Below are positions 1 through 12,060 of a DNA stretch of 64,000 bases, one piece after another. Position numbers and translations under genes: made by a program. This DNA is from Choristoneura fumiferana (Eukaryota > Arthropoda > Insecta > Lepidoptera > Tortricidae): assembly GCF_025370935.1 (NCBI RefSeq), contig NC_133485.1, positions 10,573,814 to 10,637,813 on the forward strand. Direction: 5' to 3'. Numbering within the stretch: the first letter of the stretch is position 1; every line of letters begins with the position of its first letter. The notes below the pieces were generated by a model, which was not told where the DNA came from, did not search any database, and saw only the letters and a list, made by a program, of their open reading frames with translations.

Positions 1-109
1 TAATTATTGGAGGTTATAGTAGGGAATAAACGCGTGTTTTGATTGTTATGGATCAGCTTTAGAGTGCCTTTGATGAGAAATATTTGACCTTGAATTAAAA
101 ATGTGATGT

Positions 110-180
110 GGGGACGGTAGAAACAACTTGGTTGTGGACGATTGAAACGTTTCTATCGTCCACGCGTTTTAATCGTCCCC
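110..180. repeat. Short palindromic repeat
   Basis: Imperfect inverted repeat from GGGGACGGTAGAAAC to the opposing CGTCCCC. Internal words (GTGGACGAT...ATCGTCCAC) pair again, so the arms themselves are made of repeated GGACGATxGAAAC units. The rest of 1-600 is plain AT-rich sequence with A-runs at 361-420. Confidence 0.5.
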
Positions 181-607
181 AAAAGTAACCCATTTCAAAT
201 ATAAGGAGGTTCTGTGTTTGATGCACATGCTGTTCACAAACATTTCTAACATTTCTGCTATTTGTGACCCAGTTAAAAATATTTTACTTAGTAGTAATAT
301 TAAAACGCTAAATAATAATACTTTTAATATATTTTTCAAAGGATAGTATTAAAACGCACATCAAAAAAAAACTTTTTTTATCCAAAAAAAAAAATCTGAA
401 TCAAAATTACGGATTGCACAGCAAAATAATCCACCCAAAATATTACGTACTTAATACGAAAAAAAAATAGAAAACCTTGTAACACTTTTTTTTAATATAG
501 CTTCTATTTTTGCACATCAAATATATAATTATATTACTATCAATTATTTTCAGCATGTATATACTTTTACATAATCAGCACTAGTAGGGGCCAAATAAAT
601 AAGTTGT

Positions 608-680
608 GGCGCTTCGCCGCCGCTGCCGCGGCGCGCTCGCTTTGCTCGCTTGGCTTGCGCGTCGCGTTGTGGTCGCAATT
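608..680. repeat. GC-rich CGC/GCTTCGC island
   Basis: A sharp GC block in AT-rich DNA, built of short palindromic words (GCTTCGCC, GCGCGCTCGCTTTGCTCGC). Similar shorter words occur at 15055-15075 and 47158-47185, which points to a dispersed repeat rather than a promoter. Confidence 0.4.
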
Positions 681-1129
681 GTACCTAACGCTCCTTATAG
701 GCGTATATAGAGGGGGACCGGTGGGCTGTGGAGTCAGTATTTTTGCTATGCAGTCAGTATTTTTGATGTGATTGTAGTATTTTTGTATAGTTTGTGTTGA
801 TATATTTTCGAATTATCTGCAGTATCTACTAGTTTTGCTGAACATTTAGTTTATTTGTATTGAAATAATTTAATTGATGTACATACAAAGGTATATAAAT
901 GATGAGAATAAATTGATATGCAATTATTTATTTGATGTGCAATTAATAATATTCCTTTTTCAACCCACTTGCTCGTTTGCCATCCAGTCGTAGAAAAAAT
1001 TAAAAAAATAAAATAAATAAATTCGCCTAAAGGCGTTAGGTATAAACTACACATACTTCAGTATTTTCACGAGACTGACTATTAGTAGGTAAAGTACCTA
1101 CAATTATTAATAGAGATGGTTGGTTATTG

Positions 1130-1495
1130 TTAAGAGCGTTTATACCTGCTGAGCTGGCAACGTTGCATTTTTGTTAGTTTTTTTCGATTATTCTGTAAAA
1201 ATTTAATTAAAATTAAAAATGTATTCTGATAAAACTGTTGTTAATATATAATGTGTCTGCTGCAATAATGATTCGTGATAGGCTTTTATTTTCTTTAGGA
1301 ACCGTTAATAACATTTTTCGTTTATTACGAATATAAAAGTCTATCATGAGTAATTATTGGAGTAGACACATTAACTTATATATTAAGAACAGTTCTAACA
1401 GACCACATTTTTATTTTCATTAAATTTTATGGAATAATCGAGAAAAACTAACAAAAATGCTACGTTGCCAGCTCAGCAGGTATAAACGCTCTTAA
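1130..1495. mobile_element. Foldback MITE flanked by TTAA
   Basis: The element runs TTAA-GAGCGTTTATACCTGCTGAG... to ...CTCAGCAGGTATAAACGCTC-TTAA. The outer ~50 bp of the arms are nearly identical, and the pairing continues, more diverged, to the middle (e.g. TTAATATATAA and ATGTGTCT words on both sides), so almost the whole 366 bp can fold on itself. The TTAA target site suggests mobilisation by a piggyBac-type transposase. No coding capacity. Confidence 0.75.
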
Positions 1496-1682
1496 AATAT
1501 ATCAGAAAAAGTTTAAGAACATTTTTATTTCATCTTGGCCATATACCTCTTAAATATTTTTATAAATAAAACAATTTAAACTGAATATCTTGAGTCTATT
1601 ATTTTAATTTTGCATCACGACGTTACAAGTTCTTTACAGCACTCGTTGTCACAGGGTACGGACGTACCTATCTATACTAAGT

Positions 1683-2272
1683 ATACGGAGTGGTTATGAT
1701 TGAAACATTGTTATAATTGAAACAAGCACTTTTGTATGAAAAATGAACATGCTTTTTCCACTTTAATTCTGTATTGTTTTGTTTACTATTGAATCATAAC
1801 TACTTCGATTAAGTTAAATGTATAAGGTAGCAGCAACAAAGACAGCTAAAAGCCTATACTTTTTTTTTATGCGCGTTTTTTAATCGAGATGTTCAGAAGG
1901 TCATAACTTGTAAAATATTTATTTTACGCATGTGGAATTTTGATGAGCTCATTGTATACTATGGTAGCGATGAAAAAGATTGTAACAGATAAAATTACTT
2001 TAATTGTGCCGAAGATATTAGGGTGTTTCAATTGACCCCACATAGTGTTTCAATTGTCAGTCATGTGTGGTCAATTGAACCACTCTGCCCCAATATCTTT
2101 ATTACGTTATGGTCAAATAACTATGAGTGATAGACCTTTCAAGTTCATCTTATTTAGGAACCAGATAACTAAGCTTAAAATAATTTAGGTCTACGTCTTT
2201 CTAACCATAAAAATAAAAAAGTTACAGGCGATTAAAGCCAAATCGTTTCAGTTGTCCCCGGTCTACCCTAAA
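1683..2272. repeat. Repeat with partial inverted ends
   Basis: GGAGTGGTTATGATTGAAAC near 1686 pairs loosely with TCAATTGAACCACTCTGCC at 2072-2092, with further TTCAATTG words inside. At 2244-2272 there is an end-like TTGTCCCCGGTCTACCCT that resembles the inverted ends of the element at 46907-47817. Boundaries are uncertain. Confidence 0.35.
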
Positions 2273-2364
2273 TACACTGCGGCGGCGCACACGACGGTAA
2301 GTACAATTTGGCGGCGAATTTCGTCGCTCCGCAATCCGCAACCCCGCAACTGGAGGGCTATTAC

Positions 2365-2485
2365 GAAATTCAAAAATTGAAGTTCGTATCGTGCTGTCCC
2401 TCTCAGTCTCGTATTAAATAATATTACCGTCAGCGGGACGGCAAGATATAAGTTCGAATTTTGCACTTCGTAGTATAAGGCCTAG
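2365..2485 (+). mobile_element. MITE with GTCCC...GGGAC hairpin arms
   Basis: Left arm ATTGAAGTTCGTATCGTGCT pairs with the right arm around GGGACGGCAAGATATAAGTT. Copies of the same family lie at 19839-19930 (opposite orientation) and 61015-61095, sharing GTCAGCGGGACGGCAAGAT and CGAATTTTGCACTT. Confidence 0.55.
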
Positions 2486-2494
2486 AGGCGACGG

Positions 2495-2500
2495 AATTGA

Positions 2501-2532
<32 letters not shown>

Positions 2533-2600
2533 GCCGGAAGACGTCCACTGCTGAACAAAGGCCTCCCCCTTAGAACGCCATAATCGCATAAGGCCACCTA
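2495..2600 (-). mobile_element. Truncated non-LTR retrotransposon 3' end with (CAT)n tail
   Basis: Read on the minus strand it matches the 3' end of the LINE fragments at 8803-9035 and 13790-13980 (GTTCAGCAGTGGACGTCTTC) and finishes in a trinucleotide tract at 2500-2530. Confidence 0.6.
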
Positions 2601-2934
2601 TTGCTTATCATTGTAATATTCGTTCGAACTGTATTATTTACTATTGTAATCATTATGTATTGTATCTTGAAAACCATACAGGATGTTATTGTGTGGAAAG
2701 CTCTATAGATTTCATAGATGATTGTTTAATGTTATGATCCTTCACAAAGGAACGCTTGAATCAATGAATTATTTTCTATTTTCCTTCGCGGCATGCTAAC
2801 ATAAACTTCACGAAGGTTTTAGCCAGCATGTTAACAAATTTAATTTGCTTATCGTTATAAGAAAAAATGGCTCCTGTTCGAACTAATCAGGCTTACACGT
2901 TCTGTTTACACATGTTGTGGCAGATTATAAAATA

Positions 2935-3470
2935 CTAGAGTTTACCCAACGCTTCGCACGCGTTACTATTCGGGTAGTTACAATTAAAATTCCGGGATCT
3001 TACAAAATTCAAATGTTTTGCTCTATTTGTCGATCCTTGTTTTTTGGATTGCTCCTCTACCACTCAAAGGTTGACTGGCAGAGATCCCTGCAGGGATAAG
3101 TCCGCCTTTGTACTTAACACAACTTTTATTTATGTAACCTTTTTGTTTTTCCTTTTTGTACAATAAAGAGTATAAACAAACAAACAAACAAACAAACAAA
3201 TTCCCCTGGGAATTGCCAAAATTAATATCGTGGTCTTCATTGAACAACTGTCCAAAATTTAAAGATTCTAAACCCAGCGGTTGAAATTTCAAGATTTTAT
3301 CCCTGTCGCGTGGGAATATCGGGATAAAAAGTAGCGTATGTGTTATTATAGACCTAGGTACATACCAAATTTCATGACTCTTAGCCCAACGGTTGTTATT
3401 TCGAGATTTTATCCCTATCTCGTGGTAGCCTATGTGTTATTCCAGACGTCCAGCTATGTACACACACACA
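2935..3470 (+). repeat. Dispersed repeat of the 'GTTTACCC..GCTTCGCACGCG' type, interrupted
   Basis: Both halves around the LINE insertion match the copy at 59395-59740 (GAGATTTTATCCCTATC, CCAAATTTCATGACTCT, AGCCCA.CGGTTGTT words). It ends in a CA tract at 3460-3477. Confidence 0.6.
2994..3197 (+). mobile_element. LINE 3' end with target-site duplication
   Basis: AAATTCC at 2987-2993 is repeated at 3198-3204, bracketing a 204-bp insertion. The insertion ends with AGGGATAAGTCCGCCTTTGT, CAATAAAGAGT and an (AAAC)n tail. The same 3' end recurs at 56500-56590, 61650-61772 and, inverted, at 54942-55010. It interrupts another repeat (2935-3470). Confidence 0.7.
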
Positions 3471-3479
3471 CACACACGG

Positions 3480-6400
3480 ATAAGTAGGATAAAGGTACCT
3501 AACTCTGACTTCTCACTGAAATTAAAACGCGTTTTGCACCTGAAGAGATGTCTAACTCGCTCTTCTTTCGCTTTTCATCTCCACTTCTCGCTAGTGATAA
3601 AGGCCTAAATTTTACCAATGCTCTCTCAATTTTGTTTCAATAGTGCCAATGATACAGTAAGTACTAACTATTTTATCCTTGTACCAGTGCTTTATTAGCC
3701 TTCATTATGAATTAAGTCATCCATAACTGCCGACAACATTATGTTTTTCTACCAACACTTAACATTAAAATTGTAGGCATGACTTATTTTAAGCATTTAG
3801 TGACTTTGCGCTAATATCCTCTAATTTCCTTCATGAGTGTGTAATTTAAATTAAGTTAGTGCGCTAACGACAACATCAATCATGTTTTTGGAAGCGTTTT
3901 CAAGGCAATGTTTGTTTGTCCAATTTTGAACGACATAGATAAAATAGTTTGGCTGCGAACAGATATTTATATTTGCACAGTCTCTTCTTAAAGAAATCCA
4001 TGCTTATTAGTATATAGCGATTTATATACTCATCGGTACAAAATTTGGCCCACTTTACATACAAAATTACCAATTACTGCATACCATATATGTATATAGA
4101 GCCTGTATATAGGACCAGAATTTTTGCCGCTCAATATATTTTTCATGTAGGTAGGTTTGACAGTGTAGGTATGTATTGCGCATGGGTTACATAGATACAG
4201 TTCCATTTCCATATTTGGGATTTTCCTACCAACTTTACACCATTAAACGCGGCGAAATTTACATTTGACATTTTTAAACAAGCTTCAAAACTTACAACTA
4301 ATTCAAAACAAACTCAAAACTGATGAATCAAACGATTGTAAAGATTTAGATGGAATTGAGTATGCACATAGCAAAATTTCTGGAATAACGAGCGATTAGT
4401 TTTTATATCTATACTTTCACGGAATAAAATGTTATCTAAACCGCTAGGTGCGGAATCATTAAATTTTCGCGTGTGGTTTTTACAATGGAAATAAAAAATA
4501 GGATATAATTTTTGGGAATCGCAGGATCTAATTGTTTCAACTTGCGAAGCCACGAGTAGTTAAAGGCTAGTGATAAAAATAATATATCTAAATAAATATA
4601 GAAATAAAATTTTGTCTTCGTTCTCATCTACAATTATCATTAGGTGACACAGAAGACCGCTGGTCAAATTTAATTCAAAAAAGGTTAAATTGTTATTGTT
4701 ATGGTTAGGTTCAAGACTTATCATTATCATTATTTACTAATTGCAACACACACTAACAGTTGCAAGTGTAGGAGTAGAATTGATCATAAGCTACTAAAAC
4801 CCGGCTAAAATGTATAACAGAAACGTAAAAGCCCGTAATTATTTAAATTGACTAATAGCCTTTATTTCACCACTGGCATTATTTTGGTTAAAGTTGGAAT
4901 TATTAATGTGTATAATTCAATAAGAAGTTTTGTCACGCGACACCATTCAAGTTTTAGCGCCACCGTTTATTTTACCCTGATTGTAAAGATAAAGGGGGAT
5001 CAAATAACTCATTATACAATTACTCGAAAATATACCCAACGTGTTATTAACTTATTACGCGAACGAGTGTTTGTACAATTGCGAGGAGTTGTTATGTGCC
5101 AAGTTATTTTGATGCTAAAAATAAGACTAATAGGCATAATCAAGGCATGACAAAACCCACAAATTGTAAATAAAGCAGTCTGTTTCTCCTTCATACCTAT
5201 ACTTCTTTATATGCATATACTTCTTTTTATTTTAATATTATTGTTGTTTTTTATTTTTATTTTACTTTTTTCTTTTTTAATGTATTTAATTTATGCTTTT
5301 TATGTAATGTGCGAGGTCCGAATCAAATACTTATTTCTTTCTTTCTTTCTTCAACAATTATTAGTATATCGTTTGTTAATATCTAAGATTATCTGAAAAT
5401 CGTTTTATAATTTCCTAAGTCATGAAAATGTTTATCTATCTCTTGTACACAACAATGTAAAATGATCTATTCCAAATTAATCCGAGTTGCTCTTCAATTG
5501 TTTGGTGGCGCTGTACAAGTTTTTTTTTACACCAACTATCCAGATGATCCTGTCATTTGATGATCGGTACATTGCAGCATATTTATTATACTTTAATATA
5601 CTCGTATAATGTGAGGAAGCAATCCTGTGATCACGAGAAACCTTTCCGTAATCGTCAGAAAAATAAAGTTAACCATTCTGGTTTCACGGCTGGGATCTAC
5701 ATATTATGTTTTGTATCTCTACTTTACCTACATATAAACCGTGTTTTTCTTCATTTTCATTAACTTAAATTGACGTCTCAGTTTTTTGGTGGACACTTAG
5801 AAACTTCCCGGTGGTTAACTTTTTAGCCAATTCGAAAACAAAACAACGATATCATTCTTGCCACGTGTAACATTCTAGCCTTCTAGGCGTGACATTTAGG
5901 AATCATCTGAAGTAGCGGATGTCATCAGTGGTGATGCACACTTAACCATAAGTTGAACCACTCACTCATTTGCCTCTCTTCGTACGATACGATTGCTTTA
6001 ATATCATCTGTTGCAATTAACTCTAACTAAATATCTATAAAAGAAAAAAAAAAGAAAAAGAAAAGAAGAAAAGGAAGGAAAGGAAGTAGGTATGTTTTGT
6101 CTTGGTACTAAGTTCTTAAAAGTAAAAACTTTATAATGAAAAACTAACTAACATATTATAAAGATAAATAAAATACTTAACCCCACCATTTTTCTTAAAA
6201 AATCATAGAAACATAGTATTGAACAGGATTATTTTTCTCAATGTTGACATATTAACCTAAACCTGGAAATGTTTGTACGTGTCCAAACACAAAACGGATA
6301 CAGTATGCCAATTTAACAATAACATTTAGAAGCGCATGTTTATAAATAGAAATGTTGTAGAAATCAAGAAAACATGAGGTAATCATAACCTACCAGTAAG

Positions 6401-6600
6401 TATAAAAAAATAACTAGGTATACCAATCTCAATAACAAATCACAGAAAGGAGGCACTTAAACCTAGCTAGACAAAACATAGAAACAAAGTAATTATTTAA
6501 GAATAAGTAGGCCGCAAATTTATTTGAAAATAATTTTGCTCTACTTATATAGAGTCTCAATAATAAGTCAAATTTCATGTAAATAATACCCATAAGATCA
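3480..6600. other. AT-rich intergenic stretch, no gene recognised
   Basis: No exon-like open frame with splice signals. It holds T-rich tracts (5220-5300) and a purine-rich A/G tract at 6050-6090. Short open frames here have no recognisable content. Confidence 0.4.
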
Positions 6601-6604
6601 ACGG

Positions 6605-6940
6605 GACTATCAGTGGCGTAGGTACTGGAGGACTAGACGGGGCAGTGCCCCGGGGCCCCCAAGCTCAGGGGGCTCCTCGGACTCTGACTTAAAAACTATA
6701 AATGACAAATCTGGAGTACTTACGTCGCATTTGGAACACGACGAATACGGAACAAACGATTTTAAATAGTTTAGTTGGGGCTCTAGTTTACGCCACTTGG
6801 GCCCATGCTCTGGTCCTGGCTTTACAAGGGACCCTAAAATCAGTTAAAGCAAAAATAATAAGTTTCATTTTCAATGACATTTACTTTAATACTTTCCAAC
6901 GGGGCCCCCGGCATGTTCTAATACGGCTCTACCGCTAAAG
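6605..6940. repeat. Repeat fragment with GGGGCCCC words
   Basis: GGGGCCCCCAAGCTC near 6650 and GGGGCCCCCGGCATG near 6900 resemble words at 40540-40580 (AAGGGGCCCCCGAATT). Probably pieces of a degraded transposon; no coding signal. Confidence 0.35.
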
Positions 6941-8802
6941 TAAACAATGATTTTATAATCATCTTAGATAATTTTAATTATACCTGCATCATAAAACAGT
7001 GTAAGTAATGGCTTATCTTCTACTCTCTCGATGTGTAGATTTAGCATACTCAGCATTTCCAAGGACATAGTAACAATTTAACAACGGGGAAACCAGTGCC
7101 AAGACCAAGAACTGTAACGGGTTTGCTCTGTGGTGAGATAAGTAAAATACCTAGCAATATGCGTCTGATAAAAGTGAAATTGCTCTCAATTTTAACATTA
7201 CATTTGAATAAGCAAAAAATAATTAATTTGATCTGAGTAATGCACACGGCGTATGAGACGATTCAGAATTTGATACGATGCCGGATTTGATACAGAGCAT
7301 GACTAAAGAGCATGAATTTAGTTAGTATAGTTTACATTATTGTTAGCTTAGCTTGATGGTTATTATTTTGCATTTGACGTCGGTTACTAAATAAAATAAA
7401 AATCGAGGCGGTTAAAAAAAATATTCGAAAAATCGAGCAAATTGTCTAATGACAAAATGCAATTTTAATTCCAGATGTATGGTACTTTTACTAACTTCAA
7501 CATAAAATCATACTTAATTGTTGGGTTACTAGAGTATTTTATACGTAAGTATTTTACTTTTCCGAAGTTGTTGTGTTGCTGGATCATATGTTTTTGGGGT
7601 CGGGAGTTTTCCGAAGTATATTATACTTTCGTATCTTTTAATATATACTCGTATTTCACTTTGTATTGCTGTAGGTATCGAAAGTATTTAATGTGTAGAG
7701 TTATCCAAAGATATATTTAATGTTTTTATAAAGTTATGATGCAATATACCAAAGATAAGTATCGGTATTACGCATAAAAGTAGTGTATTGGCATGCGGTA
7801 TTAAATTTGCATAATTAAATAACTTTGAAATCGGATTATTACTTATCCTCACAGATGGAGACAGCATCAAGCGAAAATCGCGAAGGTTATGCTCTTATCG
7901 GACTATTGTTCCTATGTAGATATTTTTGTATAATGTTAAAAAACTTTAAGAAGGTATCCTCTTTTATGAGTTAACAATTGTATTAAAATCTCAGTATCCT
8001 GCGACTTTTTGTCATAAAATAAGCGAAACTGTCGACAAAATGCCCAAAAAATATACGTACTGGTTCGGCGCGTTCCTAATTATTTTATGACTGAAATGTC
8101 TGTTATTATTATCTAGTTCACCAAGTTCTGTCTTGTTTTATACTGAAAAACACATAATAATTCCCGTTGCGCACTGCACAAACGTCAACATGAGCGGCAG
8201 ACGCAGACACGGCACATCCGCACTCCGCAAAAGGCGCGTCGACACTGGCGTGATGTATCGACCTCTGCCTCTGACATAACAATGAACGGAGGACCCGCGC
8301 CGCAGTCTCGGCTGCAAGACCACTACTGCACTGCAGCTTTATTCTTGGCAAAGCACCCCGATAGTAGAAGCCGTTTTGTGAAGCGCAAATTTGTGCCAAG
8401 AGCCGGGCGAATGCGTGTGGTGATGAATTAAGTCACTGACCCTGTTTCAAAGATCGCGACCGAGATTTGCGCTAGATTTTTAAGAGTCATTAGAAGAACT
8501 GTGCATAAAGTCTAGTTTTAAATTCTTCAGTTCTAAATGTTTTCTCGTAGCGGAATTTCAATTTGGGTCTTAATTCTAACGCATGCGCTCTGGATAGACA
8601 GGCACAAGCGCAGAATTATCTTGCATCTTATATCTCGTAGAATTTCATGGCCACTCGTTCAAGGTTGGCCTGGTGCATCTATTAAAGTTTACAATAGCTA
8701 TCGCGAGATAAGTCTGCTGGGAAATAAGATATTGGTTTACTTGAGGTAAATAATCTAGACTACTAACAAAGACGTTGGAAAGTAGTAACCAACCTCACTA
8801 TA
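6941..8802. other. Intergenic stretch with a GC-richer block at 8170-8410
   Basis: Mostly AT-rich. At 8170-8410 GC rises and an open frame of 94 codons exists on the minus strand, but it matches nothing I know and lacks clear splice sites. No call made. Confidence 0.3.
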
Positions 8803-9035
8803 TCATCAGCAGGAAGACGTCCACTGCTGGACAAAGGTCTCCCCCTTAGAACGCCACAATGAACGACAACTCGTCACTTGCATCCACCGGTTTCCCACAA
8901 CTCTCACGATGTCGTCAGTCAACCTGATGGGAGGCCTGACAACACTTCGTCTTCCGGTTCGTGGTCGCCACTCAAGAACTTTTACCCCCCAACGGTTATC
9001 TGTTCTTCGAGCGATATGGCCTGCAGACCTCACTA
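8803..9035 (-). pseudogene. Non-LTR retrotransposon RT C-terminal fragment
   Basis: The minus-strand frame reads SAGHIARRTDNRWG..KVLEW, RRSVVRPPIRLTDDIVRV, GNRWMQVTSCRSLWRS and KGETFVQQWTSS. This is the tail that follows the reverse-transcriptase domain in the endonuclease-reverse transcriptase LINEs common in moths. 5' truncated, no intact RT core. Confidence 0.8.
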
Positions 9036-9505
9036 TATAGTGAGCATAAACAAGTACAAATTTAATGAAGATATTGTAGGTGTTTTTTTTTTATTCAGCC
9101 ACAATACTTTAATATTTTGAGTTTTTGTTCTACCAATGTGTTAGGACTACGATAAAAAGTGATTTGAGAGAAAAACGATAACTTTATAATTATCAAGGGA
9201 GATCAATATTAATTAGCTATCGTGTTAGCAAAAATTACTGTAGCATTCTTTCTCGAAACTAATTAAAGTGCATTCCTGTGAAGACCCAGATAATATAACT
9301 GAAAAGTATGAATGGACTGTAATAACTAAAAAGCAAACGAAGAAATAATATGATAAAATTTAAATATAATATTTTGACTTGAAAACACAACCACACAACA
9401 CAAAGTAATAATGACAAGTAACACATAAAAGAAAAATATACAAAAAAAGAACTTTACAAAAAATACACCAAAAAGTACAAAACTCCAAGGAGTTTGCTAC
9501 AATAA

Positions 9506-9595
9506 CGTTTTAAGCTTTCGTGGTTTTCACTCATAGTCAAAGTACCAAAAACACAATTATTACTCGTGTGTTTTAGCGTAGTTTTTGTATGCGAA
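9506..9595 (+). repeat. Partial copy of the TTTCGTGATTTTCACTCATA hairpin family
   Basis: Begins with a near copy of the leader found before the hairpins at 11746 and 42225 (TTTCGTGGTTTTCACTCATA) and keeps ATTACTCGTGTGTTTTAGCG. It lacks the opposite arm. Confidence 0.5.
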
Positions 9596-9752
9596 ATGTG
9601 TCATTTGATTGCGATCGCGACCGTCAGAAACGTTACGCAATACGGCCACTGTTTGTTGTATTAATGAGGTTTTAGAATTTAATATAAATAACTCTATTTA
9701 AATTCAACACGCTAATCATTTTAAACTTAAGATATCATCATCATCTGAGGCA

Positions 9753-10088
9753 TTACAGCTGCGGGTGGGCCTTAGCCTGGTCAAGTAAATCTCTCCATTC
9801 CGATCTGTTCATGGCTTTCCTTCTCCAACTTATCACCCCCAGGTTCTTGGTGTCCTGTTCGACGCCGTCCAACCATCTGAGCTTAGGCCTGCCTCTACTT
9901 CTGCGGCCCTCCGGCCGGCCTTCGAGAAGGAGTTTGGGTACTCTGGCCTCATCCATTCGTACCACGTGACCTGCCTTTGCCTCATCGTACATTTGGTATA
10001 GCTCGTGGTTATAACGCGTTCGCCATGTCTCGTCCTCCATCACAGCTCCGAAGATGCGCCTTAGTATTTTACGCTCAAATACCAACAA
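9753..10088 (-). pseudogene. LINE reverse transcriptase C-terminal fragment
   Basis: An open frame of 112 codons: VFERKILRRIFGAVMEDETW, RYNHELYQMYDEAKAGHVVR, GRPKLRWLDGVEQD, SEWRDLLDQAKAHPQL. This is the characteristic post-RT region of moth endonuclease-reverse transcriptase LINEs (craniofacial development protein 2-like hosts). The upstream part is broken: a piece of the same protein (NEFVYLGSLVTDKNDMSSEI) appears at about 10310-10430, separated by foreign sequence. Not functional. Confidence 0.85.
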
Positions 10089-10099
10089 GGAATTTTTTT

Positions 10100-10305
10100 C
10101 TTTTTTGCTCAGTAAATGAAAAAATGAAAAAATGAAAATAATTTATTGCATAAAAAACTTATAAACAAGAGTCTACGGCTCTGGATCCTGAGCTAGGAGT
10201 CCCTGTGTTACAGGATCCAGGTAACTCAACATTCAGATCCATAGGTGAGTACGGGCCTTAGTAAGGTTTTGTACAAAAGAAGTTTTATGCTTCTTGCTTG
10301 ATAGA
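10100..10305 (-). mobile_element. Retroelement 3' end inserted in the LINE fragment
   Basis: On the minus strand it ends TATGCAATAAATTATTTTCA followed by TTTTTTCATTTTTTCATTT, a poly(A)-signal-like end with a tail. It separates the two LINE coding pieces at 9753-10088 and 10310-10520. Confidence 0.45.
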
Positions 10306-10309
10306 AGTT

Positions 10310-10520
10310 TCGAGCGAAACTATCTTAGCAGACCGAAGTAGCACTTTCCTTTCCTCCTGCTTATTTCTGAAGACATATCGTTCTTATCGGTTACTAAGGA
10401 CCCAAGGTATACGAATTCATTGACGCTAGCAAAGGTGTTATTGCCAACCGTTGATTCCTTGTGGCAGTGCTTGCTGGTCTTTTGACGCTTTCAGGTACTT
10501 AGTTTTGGCCATGTTAAAGT
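10310..10520 (-). pseudogene. LINE RT fragment, upstream piece
   Basis: Minus-strand translation with frame breaks gives MAKTKYLKAS, NEFVYLGSLVTDKN and EISRRKGKCYFGL, conserved in the RT/thumb region of moth LINEs. It belongs with the fragment at 9753-10088. Confidence 0.7.
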
Positions 10521-11064
10521 AAACTTAAGATAACACTGTACTAATCCGCTCAAATTTAATAAAAATTTCAAATTTAATTAAAGATCAAGTAACAAAAATA
10601 ATGACGAGCCGAACAATAGATTCGTCGGTAATTATGTTACGTCATAAATAAAGGGCGGACATGAGTTGTTCTTCGTCAAGTACAATAACATAGACCTAAC
10701 GACTCAAAATAAGCTGTAACAATCAGTCGTAATGTGACTCATTAAGGCACAAAATGGCAGTTGGTATTGGACAGGTAGGTCATTTGTTTACTGAATTGCT
10801 GTTAGTCATCCTTGTCAGCGGAACCCGCCGCTCCCGACGTGAGCTGCCTGGCTTCACATTCATTAATTAGTCGCTGTTGACGATTAAGTTCCAATCATAT
10901 TAGCCGCTCCATTCAGCCTGCAACGCTATCTATAGTACAAATTTGCTTGTTTACCCATGGAAGCGACGTTATCCAGTAGATGCAAGGATCTAACTTTTTA
11001 TTTGGATTTAAGAATTTTGCATGAAACGACTGTTAAATAATGCCCTACGATTAAATAATAATTT

Positions 11065-11385
11065 GCTGTGGTTGGTTAGCTAAGGCCTCTCACGCAGATG
11101 ATCGTGTGTTCAAACTCTTGCTCGCACTTTTGAGTGTTTTGTAGAAATTTTTGCAGTTGAGTTTCTAAGAGAGTACATTTTAAATTTGCCAGGAAGTTAC
11201 ATTGAAGAAACCTGCACACACCTACACCTACAAAGCTATAAAATTTTACGTGTCAAGTTATCAATCCGCACTGGACTCGCGTGGGTTGTATAGTCCAAGC
11301 CATCTCGTTCCGGGAGAAAGCCTGAACCTAGCAGTAGAACGTGTATAGGCCAATGACAATGATGATGATTATTATTAATGATTGT
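11065..11385 (+). mobile_element. Old, diverged tRNA-derived SINE copy
   Basis: Aligns by eye with the SINEs at 34383 and 37211: degenerate A/B-box region (GGTTGGTTAGCTAAGGC...GTGTTCAAACTC), CCTGCACACACCT, CAATCCGCACTGGACTCGCG, and a GATGATGAT tail. More decayed than the other copies. Confidence 0.6.
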
Positions 11386-11745
11386 GATTATAAAGCCAAT
11401 TTTTAACGCGGACAAATTTGTCTAGTGATTTCATTCGTAAGTTTAAAATTTTAATTTACTTCATAAAATCCGAGAGACACTTCCTCGTAGTGCAGCATTG
11501 TTATTTTTAGCATGTTCAATGTTAGTAGGTACGGCTTTAATCCTTATGGATTATGTGTCACTTAAGTGTCAGAAAATAAATTTAAATAAGTATATTTGCG
11601 GTATTCGTACCGATAATAATGTCTCGTTTGTCTTACCAATATATAACAACTATTTGGACTATTTAATGCTTACGTAATAATTACTACTCGTAATTAATAT
11701 TTCCTTATAAAATGATAGGCATCATTTTTGTGTAACGCGCGTTTT

Positions 11746-11975
11746 AAACTTTCGTGATTTTCACTCATAGTCAAAATACCACCAACTGGACTTATCACGC
11801 TAACACACGAGTAATATTTACCTCGACGTTTCGGCAACATTGCAGTGGCCGTGGCACCAGTCTATACTCGTGACCACGGCCACTGCAATGTTGCCGAAAC
11901 GTCGAGGTAAATATTACTCGTGTGTTAGCGTGATAAGTCCCGTTGGTGGAATTTTGACTATAATCTTTGTGATTG
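11746..11975. repeat. Hairpin repeat with perfect 64-nt arms
   Basis: 11791-11854 and 11874-11937 are exact reverse complements (64/64) around a 19-nt loop. The pairing continues outward with few mismatches (GTCAAAATACCACCAA against TTGGTGGAATTTTGAC). The arm carries CGACGTTTCGGCAACATTGC and GTGGCCGTGG. Related copies lie at 42225-42445 and 9506-9595. Confidence 0.8.
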
Positions 11976-12060
11976 GTATTGAATTGAGACTGTTCCACCA
12001 ACAGACGAATATCTAATATAGATGAAGCAAAGTCACCTGACGAAAAGGCAATAACTATCA

